A stretch of 64,000 nt of DNA from Vandiemenella viatica. Lineage: Eukaryota > Arthropoda > Insecta > Orthoptera > Morabidae. Every line of letters begins with the position of its first letter. Position 1 is the stretch's first letter. The stretch lies in assembly GCA_031002005.1 (NCBI GenBank), contig CM061919.1:38095088-38159087 (forward strand), in the 5' to 3' direction. A program made the translations under genes and the position numbers. The notes below the pieces were generated by a model. The model did not search any database and was not told where the DNA came from. It was given only the letters and a program-made list of their open reading frames with translations. This document shows positions 44,465 through 54,669 of this stretch, in pieces.

Positions 44465-45657
44465 GATGCTTGATATAACTTCAAGTGTGGAATTTGACGA
44501 ATCGGTGACGCGCAAACTGTTTTTGAGTCACCAACCGCATACACCAGCCACATTTAATAACAAAGATGAGATTCGGATACCTATTCAGAACCAAGATACA
44601 TATACACTGCCATGCGAAAGTTATTTGCATATTGAAGGAAGATTCGTCAAATCAGATGGATCAGGAGCTACAAATTCAATTGCCACATCCAATGCTTTTG
44701 CATTTCTGTTTGAGGAAATTCAGTTAGAACTTAATGGAGTTGAAATTGACCGAAATAGAAATGTAGGCGTAACAAGCACAATGAAGACGCTTATTTCCGC
44801 GAATCCTCAACAAATTGGCGTGTTGAACAACGCTGGATGGGGTCAACGAGATCTTGGAAATGGCTACTTTGATGTATGTATACCTTTGAGTATTCTCTTG
44901 GGTTTTTGTGAAGACTTTAAACGGATACTTGCAAATGTAAAACAGGAACTAGTACTGATTCGTGCTAGGGACGATACAAATTCATACGTACAAGATAATC
45001 CAAATCCTCAAAATAGTAAATTTACAATCAATAAACTCGCATGGGTAGTGCCTCATGTGCAAGTAGGTGAAAGAGAAAAACTAGCATTGCTTAAGATTGT
45101 AGACAGTGGTGTGGCCCTTTGAATTAATTTCAGAAGTTGGGATCTACTTGAGTACCCGCTGCTTCCTATAATTAAGTCTCAAAATTGGTCTTAGAAGACA
45201 TTAACGCAACTGGAAAAACCTAGGTTCGTAATTCTAGGATTACAAACAGAAAACGCAACCCGGATGTAAGTACGGCCACGTTTGATCACTGTAATCTCGT
45301 AAATGTGAAAGTGTTCTTAAATCATGTGGCGTATCCGTACGAGAATATGAATTTAGACATTTATAAAAACAGAACCACAGTGCTGTACGATAAGTATGCA
45401 TGATTCCAGCAGTCTTACTACGAACGAGATCATCCTTCGCCGCTACTAAACCGTGAAGACTTTATTGCAACTGCACCTCTCGCCGTATTGACTGTACACA
45501 ACAAAATGAGTCTGTTAAGACTGAGCCTGTAGATATTCGTATGGAGTTTGAAAGCAGTGAAAATTTTCCATCCTACACCCACGCATACTGCCTAATCCTT
45601 CACGACCGTGTTGTTGAATACATACCTCTAACGAGTGTTGTGCGGAAGCTAGCAAAA
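44457..45657 (+). pseudogene. Major capsid protein (double jelly-roll), broken
   Basis: The first 221 codons are open (44457-45122) and contain LFLSHQPHTPATFNNKDEIR, LPCESYLHIEGRF, FLFEEIQLELNGVEIDR and CIPLSILLGFCEDFKRIL, typical of the Polinton double jelly-roll major capsid protein. The middle (45123-45540) is spread over frames with stops, reading TFDHCNLVNVKVFLNHVAYP and LYDKYA. The end (VVEYIPLTSVVRKL, about 45607-45650) is again open. The frame runs on without a stop into the downstream gene. It would build the hexagonal capsid shell. Confidence 0.9.
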
Positions 45658-45690
45658 ATGGCGCAGCACTATTCGTCACCACGCAGTATC

Positions 45691-46164
45691 ATGACGACCA
45701 TCTTCCTGGACGCACAGGGATTCAAGACGAAAGACGGAAAGTTTATTTTCAAAGAAGTTGCTGTGTGTATAGTACGATCAGACACCATTATCGCTACACA
45801 TTGCATTTCTGTAAACTCACCAAGACGTGGAGGTAACGAACCAACAGTTAGTCTACTGAAGGTTACACAAGTAGCATTCCAGGGTATTCCATGATAATTA
45901 TGTGTCAGCCATCTATGTACTATTTTACATGCAATAACCAATGAAGATGACTCAATTATACGTGTTAAAGGATGTGAGAAGACTAGATGGTTCCAGAAGA
46001 TTATCAGGAGGAAAGTCTGCTACAATATTGAAGATTTGAGATGTCCACCTCTAAGAGAACTCAAGAAAAATAATTTGATAAAACTTTGTAAAGGACACAT
46101 ATTTTGTAATGCTGTATGTGCTGTTGAAAATGTATTTTTAATTGACCAATGGTGGGTGAAATAA
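45691..46164 (+). pseudogene. Exonuclease-like (RNase H-fold?) Polinton protein
   Basis: Reads MTTIFLDAQGFKTKDGKFIF with acidic residues spaced as in an Exo I-like strand. After two in-frame stops (45892-45897) it resumes as AITNEDDSIIRVKGCEKTRW, NIEDLRCPPLRELK and a Cys/His-rich end (LCKGHIFCNAVC). Similar proteins accompany Polintons and related elements in insects, and a DEDD-type nuclease fold has been the likely reading. I am not certain of the family. Its start runs in frame from the end of the major capsid gene. It lies just inside the right terminal repeat. Confidence 0.5.
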
Positions 46165-46275
46165 AAAACAAATAAGATTAAATACAATGTTTTTATTTAT
46201 ACAAACCCCTAAATTTATTATTAAACTTCAATTCATGAATGTCCTAGCCAAACGTAAATACGTGAACATCTTACC

Positions 46276-47276
46276 CCAGGTAGCGAGAGCCGGTTTTTGT
46301 TCGCCCGCCCGCTCTACAAAAACTGGTTCTCGGCGCGGGGTATCAGGTTACAACAGGTTTGTACCTGCCCGCGGTTTCGAATTCAAGGTCAGAGGCAGGA
46401 TATCAGGTTACATCTGCATAGAGTATCGGGTTACAAGGCCAACGGAAGGGTTTCAGGTAACATTTTAACACTTGCACAGGGTATTGGGTTACACCGAAGG
46501 AACACCTGCATAGAGTATCAGATTACAAGGCCTACGAAGGGTTTCAGGTTACACTGGAACACCCGCATAGAGTATCGGGTTACAACAGGTTTGTACCTGC
46601 CCGCGGTTTCGAATTCAAGCTCAGAGGCAGGGTATCAGGTTACACTGGAACACACCTGCAGGTTTCAAGGTCGGTGGTAACATATCAGGTTACAAGGAGG
46701 GGAGGGGGGTTTCAAGGTCGGCGGAAGGGTATCAGGTACACGGAAGGAACACCTGCACAGGGTATCGGGTTTCAAGGCCAACGGCAGGGTTTCAGGTAAC
46801 ATTAGAACACCTGCACAGAGTATCGGGTTTCAAGGTCAGCGGTACGTTATTAGGTTACACGGAACTACCTGCAAAGGGTATCAGATTACAGTGGAACAAC
46901 ACCTGCATAGAGTATCAGGTTACAAGGAGGGGAGGGGGGTTTCAAGGTCGGCGGAATGGTGTCAGGTTACATGGAGAAGGGGGGCATCAGGTTACAAAGA
47001 GGGGAAACTGAGGTTTCAAGGTCAGCGGAATGGTGTCAGGTTACAAGGAGGGGAGGGGTGTATCAGGTTACAAAGAGGGGAGGGGGGTTTCAAGGTCAGC
47101 GGTAGGGTATCAGGTTACAAGGAGGGGAAACTGAGGTTAGTGGAGAGGGGAGGGGGGTTTCAAGGTCGGCGGAAGGGTATCAGGGGGTATCGATTACAAG
47201 GAGGGGTGGCGGCATCCTTTGATGTTACACTTTTTTGGTGCGGGGTACATGCCGCCACTCTTGTTCTCTCCCTACT
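46276..47276. repeat. Polinton right terminal inverted repeat (1001 bp)
   Basis: Begins CCAGGTAGCGAGAGCCGG and ends CTCTCCCTACT. It consists of many units of GGTTTCAAGGTCGGCGG and GGTATCAGGTTACAAGG with spacer AACACCTGCA-like phrases. It is the inverted counterpart of 28237-29077 but about 160 bp longer because of extra units. Confidence 0.93.
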
Positions 47277-47625
47277 ATCGTGCTATCACGAACAAAAAAT
47301 GTCAGACTGAACAATGGGATATATATATCGCAATACCAATATATATATATATATATATATATAACTACCCAAGATATGATGCCTGTAATCATCAAATTGT
47401 TTCAACTATTCCAGTATCGACATGCACCGCAGAACGATGATTTTAAGCATTACAGAGAAGAAAAACTGATTTGAGGAGTACTGTGGTTCAACAAGGATTT
47501 AATGATCACATGGTAGTGCACATAAACTGAGAAATAACAGATAATGTCTACCTACAAGATTTTGCGAATACATTTCTAAACAGAGCTGTAGTTTGACAAA
47601 ATAAGTTTGCATTGAAAAAATATCA
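47277..47625 (+). pseudogene. hAT transposase, right part (hATC domain)
   Basis: Directly beyond the Polinton duplication the frames read STIPVSTCTAER (about 47402-47437), then KTDLRSTVVQQGFNDHMVVH and QNKFALKKYH, the C-terminal hATC dimerisation region of the hAT gene whose left part ends at 28236. A TA microsatellite (47338-47362) is embedded. This proves the Polinton landed inside this older transposase gene. Confidence 0.8.
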
Positions 47626-47844
47626 TTACATGAATTAATATAAGAGTAGCTTCTTAAAAAAAGTTTATTAATGTTGATTTCTGGATCATATAATTCTTAG
47701 TACAGCTGTATACATAAAGTATGTACTAATACATATCTCCAACTAATAAAAATAGTTTTACACACTTTTAATATGACGACTTCACTTTTTATTATTATGA
47801 TAGGTAGTATTTTTTGCGCATCTTTTATTCCATTTCCTCTGTAT

Positions 47845-48260
47845 ATTAATTACTAGCTATACCTGCGACTTCGTTCACTATAGCGATCTTTGCAGACACA
47901 AATCAAACAATAAAATTCAGATTTCTAATAGGAATACACAAATCACTGGTTATCTATCTATTACTATTATAAAGTTTATAATCTGTAACTTTGTAACATA
48001 ATCACGTTAGAAAGGCCGAACCCTTTTCAATGAAGTTTAGTGTGTGTTTTTTGGCATGGAACATAATTTTGAAGATACAAAGTCTTACTTTCCTACCATG
48101 CCTGTCGGTTTGCGTATAACTAAAAATCTACTGGATGGATTTAGATGCGATTTTCACTACTATGTAAGACTGTTTGGTGCCTGAAATTTGGTTCATGTGT
48201 GTCAAGAATTTTGAAGGTTTTTATTTAAGTAGCTGGTGCCCACAACTTCGTTCGTGTTTG
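47845..48260. repeat. Unclassified interspersed repeat
   Basis: TACTAGCTATACCTGCGACT with TCGTTCACTATAG, and AAAAATCTACTGGATGGATT with TAGATGCGATTTTC, are phrases widely repeated in insect genomes. A second GCGACTTCGTTC-like phrase (CACAACTTCGTTCGTGTTTG) occurs near 48241. I cannot assign the family; Helitron or RTE-type tails are possibilities. Confidence 0.4.
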
Positions 48261-48289
48261 TAAAGAATTTTGATTGACAGCTACGACAT

Positions 48290-50245
48290 GTAACTACCAT
48301 AGAGCACGATGGAAGACTTCAGGCTAATACCACACACAAAAAAATCAATGATCTGCGCAGGGTATTTAGGCTGTAAAGTAAAATATAGGGACACATATGT
48401 CTTTGGTCGAAATATGAAAACGTCCTCTGTCGACCAGTTTCAACCATCATATCTTCCAGACCCCATATCTACCAACGTGAAACCACCATGGTGCACGTTG
48501 GGATACTTGAGGTAAATGTCACACCAGTGGACTGTGCTAGGTAGTTTTGGCTGTGGAATGAAATATTGGGACGCATGTCTATTTTTAAATCAGGTCTATC
48601 ACTTTCAACCACCATATATACCACATCCCCACGTCTACCGACATGCAATCACTACAGACCACGGCGAAAAACTCTAGATTAGTATCACACTCAAACGCCT
48701 ATGGTCTGCACTTGGTAGTTCTTCCTGCAACTTGAAATATAGGGAATACACATGTCTTTGGTAGAAGGAGGATAATGCCTTACGCTGACCACTATAAACC
48801 ACCATACCAACCACATCCCTATACCTACCGACATGTATCCACCATAGCAAACGATGGAAGACTCGAGGCTACTACCACACACAAACACCAGTGGTTTGCG
48901 GTGTATAGTAGTGTCAGCAAAGTGAAAAATACGGACACATACACCTTTGGTCGAAATATGAAAATATCCTTTGGCCACTTTGAAACGTCATATCTCCCAC
49001 ACCCCCACAGATTTCAAAAATCGGCCAAGGTTGTGCATGATCGGTGAATCTATGCTACTACCACACACAAACACCAGTGATCTGTGATCGATACTTTTGG
49101 CCAAAAAGGGATACATAGGGACACACACGTCATTGATCGAAATGCGAAAGTGGCCCAGACCGGCCACTTTCAACCACCATATCTCCCACATTCCTCTAGC
49201 TACCGACATTTAACCACCATAGTGCATGATGGGAGACTCGATGCTACTACCACGCAAAGACACCAGTGATCTGCGCTATGCAATTGTGGCATCAAAGTGA
49301 AATATACGAACACATATGCCTTTCGTCGAAATACGAAAATATCCTTGCTCGGCCACTTTCAACCACCATATCTCCCACACCCCCATATCCACCGACATCT
49401 AACCACCGTAATGCACGATAGGAGACATGACGTTGCTACCACACACAAACACCAATGATCTGTGCTGTGTAGTTGTGGCAGGAAAGAGAAGTATAGCTAT
49501 TAGGTTTCTGTGTAGGGTAAAACCAAGAACTTCTTGCAGACAACTCTTTAAGAAATTCAATATTCTTACAATGTATTCTCAGTATATATATTATCTCATG
49601 AGCTTTGTCATAGAAAATTTTAACCTGTTTACACCTAATTCACAGGTACACAGTTTCAATACAAGAAACAGAAATAACTTGCATAAAACACAAACATCTC
49701 TGTCATTAGTACAAAGAGGAGTTAATTATTCTGGGATACATCTGTTTAATAAACTACCTAATCGTATAAAACAGCTTTCAGATAATAAAGATGTATTCAA
49801 ACAAAAACTTACAGATTATCTTATTGGCAACTCCTTCTACTCCATTCAAGAATTTGAAGAAAATAATTAATTGTACTCATTATGACGTTTGCAAAACTCA
49901 GTTGCAAAAACGTATGTTTATTATTATTTCTTGTATTTGTAAAATATGTATATATATATATATATTTACTTTGATATGACTCATATTATGTGTATATGTA
50001 TCAAAAATGACGTTTCACATCCCAGAGGTACTTCCTCAGCAGGGATCCATGGAACAAGATTGATAAATAAATAATAAATAGGGACACACACGTCTATGGT
50101 AGAAATATGAAAAAGCCGTACATCGAGCAACTTTAAGCGCCACACCCCCACAGCTAATGGCATTTGGCCAACGTTGTGCACGATATTAAACTCCATGCTA
50201 CAACCACATACAGTGATCTGTGCTAGGTAGTGGCGGCTAAAATGT
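48290..50245. repeat. ~190-bp minisatellite array
   Basis: At least seven units are visible. The landmark (A/T)CTG(C/T)(G/A)C recurs at about 48351, 48531, 48704, 48894, 49080, 49270 and 49460, spacings of 173-190 bp. Each unit has TTTCAACCACCATATCTCCC, ACCGACATnTAACCACCATA, CTACTACCACACACAAACAC and GTGAAATATAGGGACACA-like blocks. The array resumes at 50077-50245 after an inserted LINE tail. It is non-coding; its ORFs are artefacts of the repeat. Confidence 0.85.
49492..50076 (+). pseudogene. LINE C-terminal fragment inside the minisatellite
   Basis: An open frame reads VKPRTSCRQLFKKFNILTMY, HSFNTRNRNNLHKTQTSLSL, GIHLFNKLPNRIKQLSDNKD and NSFYSIQEF, the C-terminal tail of many non-LTR retrotransposon polyproteins. 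It has no reverse transcriptase residues and ends at a TATATATA tail (about 49949-49966). The frame is open for about 120 codons, so the insertion is relatively young. It is of a different family from the LINEs at 35-39 and 60-62 kb. Confidence 0.75.
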
Positions 50246-50389
50246 GAAATATATTTTTATATAAATATAAGATAAGATTTGCATGAAACCCTAAATATTT
50301 TCAGGGTGAAATTTAGAGTATGATATTCTCTGCCAAATCAGCAACTCGCCAGTTCACACTCACTGCCGGATTTTTATATCAAAAAAATT

Positions 50390-50439
50390 GTTAAATGAGC
50401 ATGAGCACCCATGAGGTTTTCTAAAAGTTGGCACCCCTG
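50390..50439. mobile_element. hAT-type right terminus
   Basis: GAGCATGAGCACCCATGAGG followed by AGTTGGCACCCCTG resembles, inverted, the terminus at 13275. It could close the outer hAT whose transposase flanks the Polinton, but the flanking 8 bp do not match. Confidence 0.4.
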
Positions 50440-50564
50440 CTTACACAAAGTGAAATAATCTGCATCTCAGGATTACTTCACAAGTCTTATTCTTCACTTT
50501 CCATCAGGTAATCAGTACCAAATAGCGTAACACAACATACTAGCTTAATGGAAATAACTTAAAA

Positions 50565-51640
50565 GTTGTTCAGAGCAAGTTGTAAGAGGTTTTGAAACAC
50601 TATGCATTTGAATCTCATGAAATTCGTAATCTGGTCAACACTGAAGTTATCACCATTCATCGCGTGCCTATATTTATTTCACAAAATGACCAATACCAAG
50701 TTGATGAGTAGGTATCACGGGAACATGGAGAACTCATAACTCGTGTAGCAACAGTTAGTGTTATAGGAAATTCTCTCCATGTAGTCCTGATATTTCCATG
50801 TCAGCTATTTGATCAAACGTGTATACTGAAAGGCATGTCCAGTTATAGTCTATTAGGTTTGTCCCATTCCCCTTGGGGGGGGGGGGGCAAACATAAGCTT
50901 TTTGAAAATGGTACAGCATTTGGCAAAATATAGTAAATTTTCTATTGGCAAGAAGATTGTTATTGATGGACATTGGACAATTTTAAAACTTATATTTCTA
51001 TGGAAGCTCTTGATTATTATAAAAGTCTTGACACTGTTCTATTTGCATTTCCTCCCCACACCACCAATTAGTTACAACACCTGGACACTTGTATTTATAG
51101 GTTCTTCAAGGCATCTGTGACTGAAGAATGTAACACATGGATGGCAAATCACAGTTGGTAACCCATCAACATTTATGACTTGCCATCCATATGCCTTACA
51201 GCAAGGGACAAGTCTGCAACTGCAAAAATACCAAGAAGGGATTTAAATCCAGCAGAATTGTCCCATTTTTATAAAATTTGACCAATCAATTATCACTACA
51301 TCACCAGAAAATATACAACCATTTCCAAAAGCCAAACTTAGGTCAGAAGATTTAAAGAAAAACTGTTCAAAATTTCATACAGGAAAGAAAGTGCAGCTCA
51401 TTTTCAGCATCTAGCAATCATGGTGACAAGGATTAAAGGAAAGGAGAAATTCTTCATCTAAAGATGAATCAGACACTTTTCTTTCAAATTATGCAGATTC
51501 ATCTCGAGCAGAGTGGCAGGAAGATATTTCTCCTTATGATGAGATTACTAGAGTTCGTTTAGCATCCATTCTGTTGTTAATGTTTATGGAAAGATGGCAT
51601 CAAGATGACAATATGTAGCATGAATTTAAGAATTAGAAAC
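50565..51640 (+). pseudogene. Pogo/Tigger-like transposase remnant (DDE_1)
   Basis: A plus-strand translation over several frames reads VHRVPIFISQNDQYQVDE, GELITRVATVSVIGNSLHVV, a block with KIVIDGHW (the second catalytic Asp region), and FAFPPHTTN...HLDTCIYR. It continues with NTWMANHSW...INIYDLPSI and ARDKSATAKIPRRDLNPAEL. Order and motifs match the C-terminal catalytic half of pogo/CENP-B-related transposases. The helix-turn-helix N-terminus is not visible and no terminal repeat was found. A G-homopolymer at 50874-50886 and many stops show it is old. Confidence 0.75.
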
Positions 51641-54600
51641 ATGTAGTTACATAGTCAGTTAAGTAAATAAGGAACTTATTATACAGATTTACTTTGAATT
51701 TTGAAGATATTTTCTTTGTGCTATATGAAGACATGATGTTAAACTTCCCTACACTCAAACGGATATCTAAAAAAGGATTAAAAATGTTACATATTTATAT
51801 GGATCCCAAGTGATTTTTGTTTGAACTAGTGACATTTTTTTCTTAAAATACAGTTATTACTACAGCTTGTTTTGCTGGCATCTGTATCTTGACTTGTTTG
51901 ATGCAATCTTACTACATATTAATAAGCATTAAAAACTTATGATGTGATTTTTATTTATACACACAACTCTTAAAGATGTGAGAATCGAGCCTTTCCCAGC
52001 AAACAGATGACAAAAAACACACAAGAAGAATTTTTTTTCTCTTAAATATGATTTTATGTCCATTATTTTATACTATTTGGGGGATTTATGTGAATAATGA
52101 AGTTTGAATCTTTTTATTTTAAATATATATATTTTTAAATCTAAAATCGTTTAAGTCATGGTCTTCTAAAATTAAGGATTATTAATTCAACGACATTGAA
52201 CATAAATAAAATTTGGAGATACGAATCCTGAATTATCTATATAAAAAAGTATCCAAACCATCCCTGCTCTCTCCCAATGCAACAAGACTTCTACAGTAGG
52301 TAGTGTGTTGTGCTGTGAAGGAAATAACATGTGGGTGACAGTTCTGTAGTACTGGACAGTAAAGTTCTTTAGTTTTAAGCATTAAATATGGAAATTACAT
52401 AAATTTAAATCAATTTAGATTGCAAAAAAATAAGTCAATTGGCCATGGCTATGTTCTGTCAATTGAGGAATAGAACACAGTTAAACAACAGAAAATATTC
52501 ATAAATTACTTACTGAGTATACTGTATTTCAATAGAATTTAATATACAACTAAATGCATACATTTATAATTTTTCTATAATCCTACTGTACAAAACGGGT
52601 ATATTTAAATTTTTCTCAACAAACAACATAAAATTTCAAATCTTTTCCAGTTACAAAGTGAACACAATTCACAACAGTTTAATAATGCAAATATTCTTTT
52701 GGCCTGGTATTAACATAACCATTCCAAAATAAAATAAAAAGAATCTTCTATTCAGCCCAACGATGCTGACAATTTTTCACAAATAAATTTACTCTCAAAC
52801 TTATTATTAAACTTTTTTTTTCTTTTTTTTTTTAAAAAAAGAAGCAATATTTAATTTACTTTTGACAGCAGTATAATTTTCCATATACTGTTAATAATTC
52901 AGTAAAAATTGATGATCTGGTAAAGATCTATTACAAACACTGACACTAAATTCTTTTTGTAGTTTTGGAGTTTACATAAGTATAATACAATTCTATACTA
53001 CTCGTCTGACACATGTCATCATTTGCAACAACCTCAAATAAAGGAATGATAAAACTTTTGAGATCTGTAATTATACAACAAATATTATAATACACTAAAT
53101 CACAATTTTCAGCAAACATGGCACAATGTCTTATTCTTATATACAACGAAATATTTAGATTTAAAAAAATAATATTATTCACAATAATTGCAAAATATAA
53201 AACAGCAATTCAGAATATATTTGGAAATGTATTAATTAAAATTATAGAAAAATTATCACCAACAAATAATATAAAATTAATCATTGCTAACAAAAATCAA
53301 TTAAATCAAAGTTTTTTTACTTTTTTTTTTTACAAAGCTAAATTCATCAAAATAATTTAAAATGAATAACCATGAAAATTACAATTCAAAACATGAACTT
53401 AAAAAGAATAAACTTTTTTGGCACAGTGAATTCACAAGAAAGACATCATACATAGAAATATGAATTTATTAGTACAAAAATAAACCATTTGGCGAATAAT
53501 TCAGCAGTGATATAGCTGGTTTTCACATTCCATAAAGAAAACTCAACTTATTTACATAGAAATGGGGACATTTCTCAGAGAAGGATTAAAAAAAAAATAT
53601 AATACTACAAAGACCAGATGAAATTAAATACAGCAGCAATTGCTAGCACGAACATAGAAAATGAAAGTGGGCAAATAAAAATAATTTAAATTGGAAGTAA
53701 AATAAAGAACTTCAAAATAACAGAAATATTTAGATTTGATAGAAGCACAAGATTTAAAAAATAAAAATAAAGCAATAAATGTGAAAGAAAAATGAAATTA
53801 AGATATATGCTAGTTACATACCAGTGTTAAGGTTGGATTGTTACATGTGACACAAATTAAAATATAAGAATTAGTCGCATATAATTTCCAGAAAAGCTGA
53901 GCTTGAAATTAAGTATAATTAATTAAAAATTTTCCTCTCTATTTTCGGTCAACTGTTGCCATTACTCAAATTTTAACTTATTTTATGCAAATTAGTTAAT
54001 AATATAGACAAAAGTAATTTTGTTACAAAAATAGTGAATTTAATAAACAAATAACTCCAATGTGGATATACAATCTATATCCAAATTTATTTTACAAGGA
54101 ACATACAAGACCTCTTACTTTTTTTCTGTGGACGGCTATGAGGCCATAAAGGGATGGGATAGATTATTTTATTTCATTTCACCTCAGTACAAATATTTCA
54201 ATTCATCCTATCAGCTCCTTTACTGCTGTGGTCTTGAATGATGACGATGTAATAGTGTTCAAATATTGCACATTGCCAGTGTGATTATACAGTTACTAGT
54301 ATACTTATTGATAGCAATCATATAAACCTACTCTGTTTGCTGAAAAGAGGACATACCATTTCTGGCCCAACACTTCAATTCTGTTTGTACATTTAACAAT
54401 ATAGCTTTAAAATATGGAACCAAACTTCAGTCTATAAATACAGTTTCTCGAGGAACATCAATTATTTGCATTGTGCATTTTGACAATTCACAGAATGTTC
54501 AGTATACACACACGTATATCAGTTTATCATTCTCATCTCGGAGAATCCTTAGTAGAAAAATAGGATTTGAAGCACAGAAAAGCCAAGTCTGATGATTGAA

Positions 54601-54669
54601 AGGGTAGCTTTATGGTAGAAATTACTGTTACAGACTGAATAAGATTTTCTGTATATGAAGTGACGATCG
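51641..54669. other. AT-rich region, probably 3' UTR and downstream DNA of the Meteorin-like gene
   Basis: No coding region is supported. Composition is strongly AT-rich with many poly-A/T tracts, and TTTATT (AATAAA on the minus strand) occurs repeatedly, so several poly(A) sites are possible for the minus-strand gene ending at 54670. Which one is used cannot be told from sequence. Confidence 0.4.

Larger units (their letters stand above)
28237..47276. mobile_element. Polinton/Maverick (adintovirus-like) element, complete layout, inactive
   Basis: The 6-bp duplication ATCGTG at 28231-28236 and 47277-47282 brackets a 19,040-bp element that begins AGTAGGGAGAG and ends CTCTCCCTACT, the AG...CT termini known for Polintons. 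Inside are all hallmark genes: protein-primed DNA polymerase B, retroviral-type integrase, packaging ATPase, adenovirus-type protease, and minor and major capsid proteins. These elements copy themselves with a self-encoded polymerase and integrate by the integrase; the capsid genes suggest a virion stage. Nearly every gene has stops or frameshifts, and three foreign elements are inserted (mariner fragment, LINE, SINE). The target is an older hAT transposase gene. Confidence 0.97.

Noticed and set aside
48290..50245. CRISPR array
   Set aside because: The repeats are long (about 190 bp), diverged and contiguous with no unique spacers; this is a minisatellite in a eukaryotic genome.
13275..50439. 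One continuous 37-kb outer hAT from 13275 to 50439
   Set aside because: Ends look related and a hAT gene lies between them, but the 8-bp flanks TTGGGCTT and CTTACACA do not match, so the pairing is reported only as possible.
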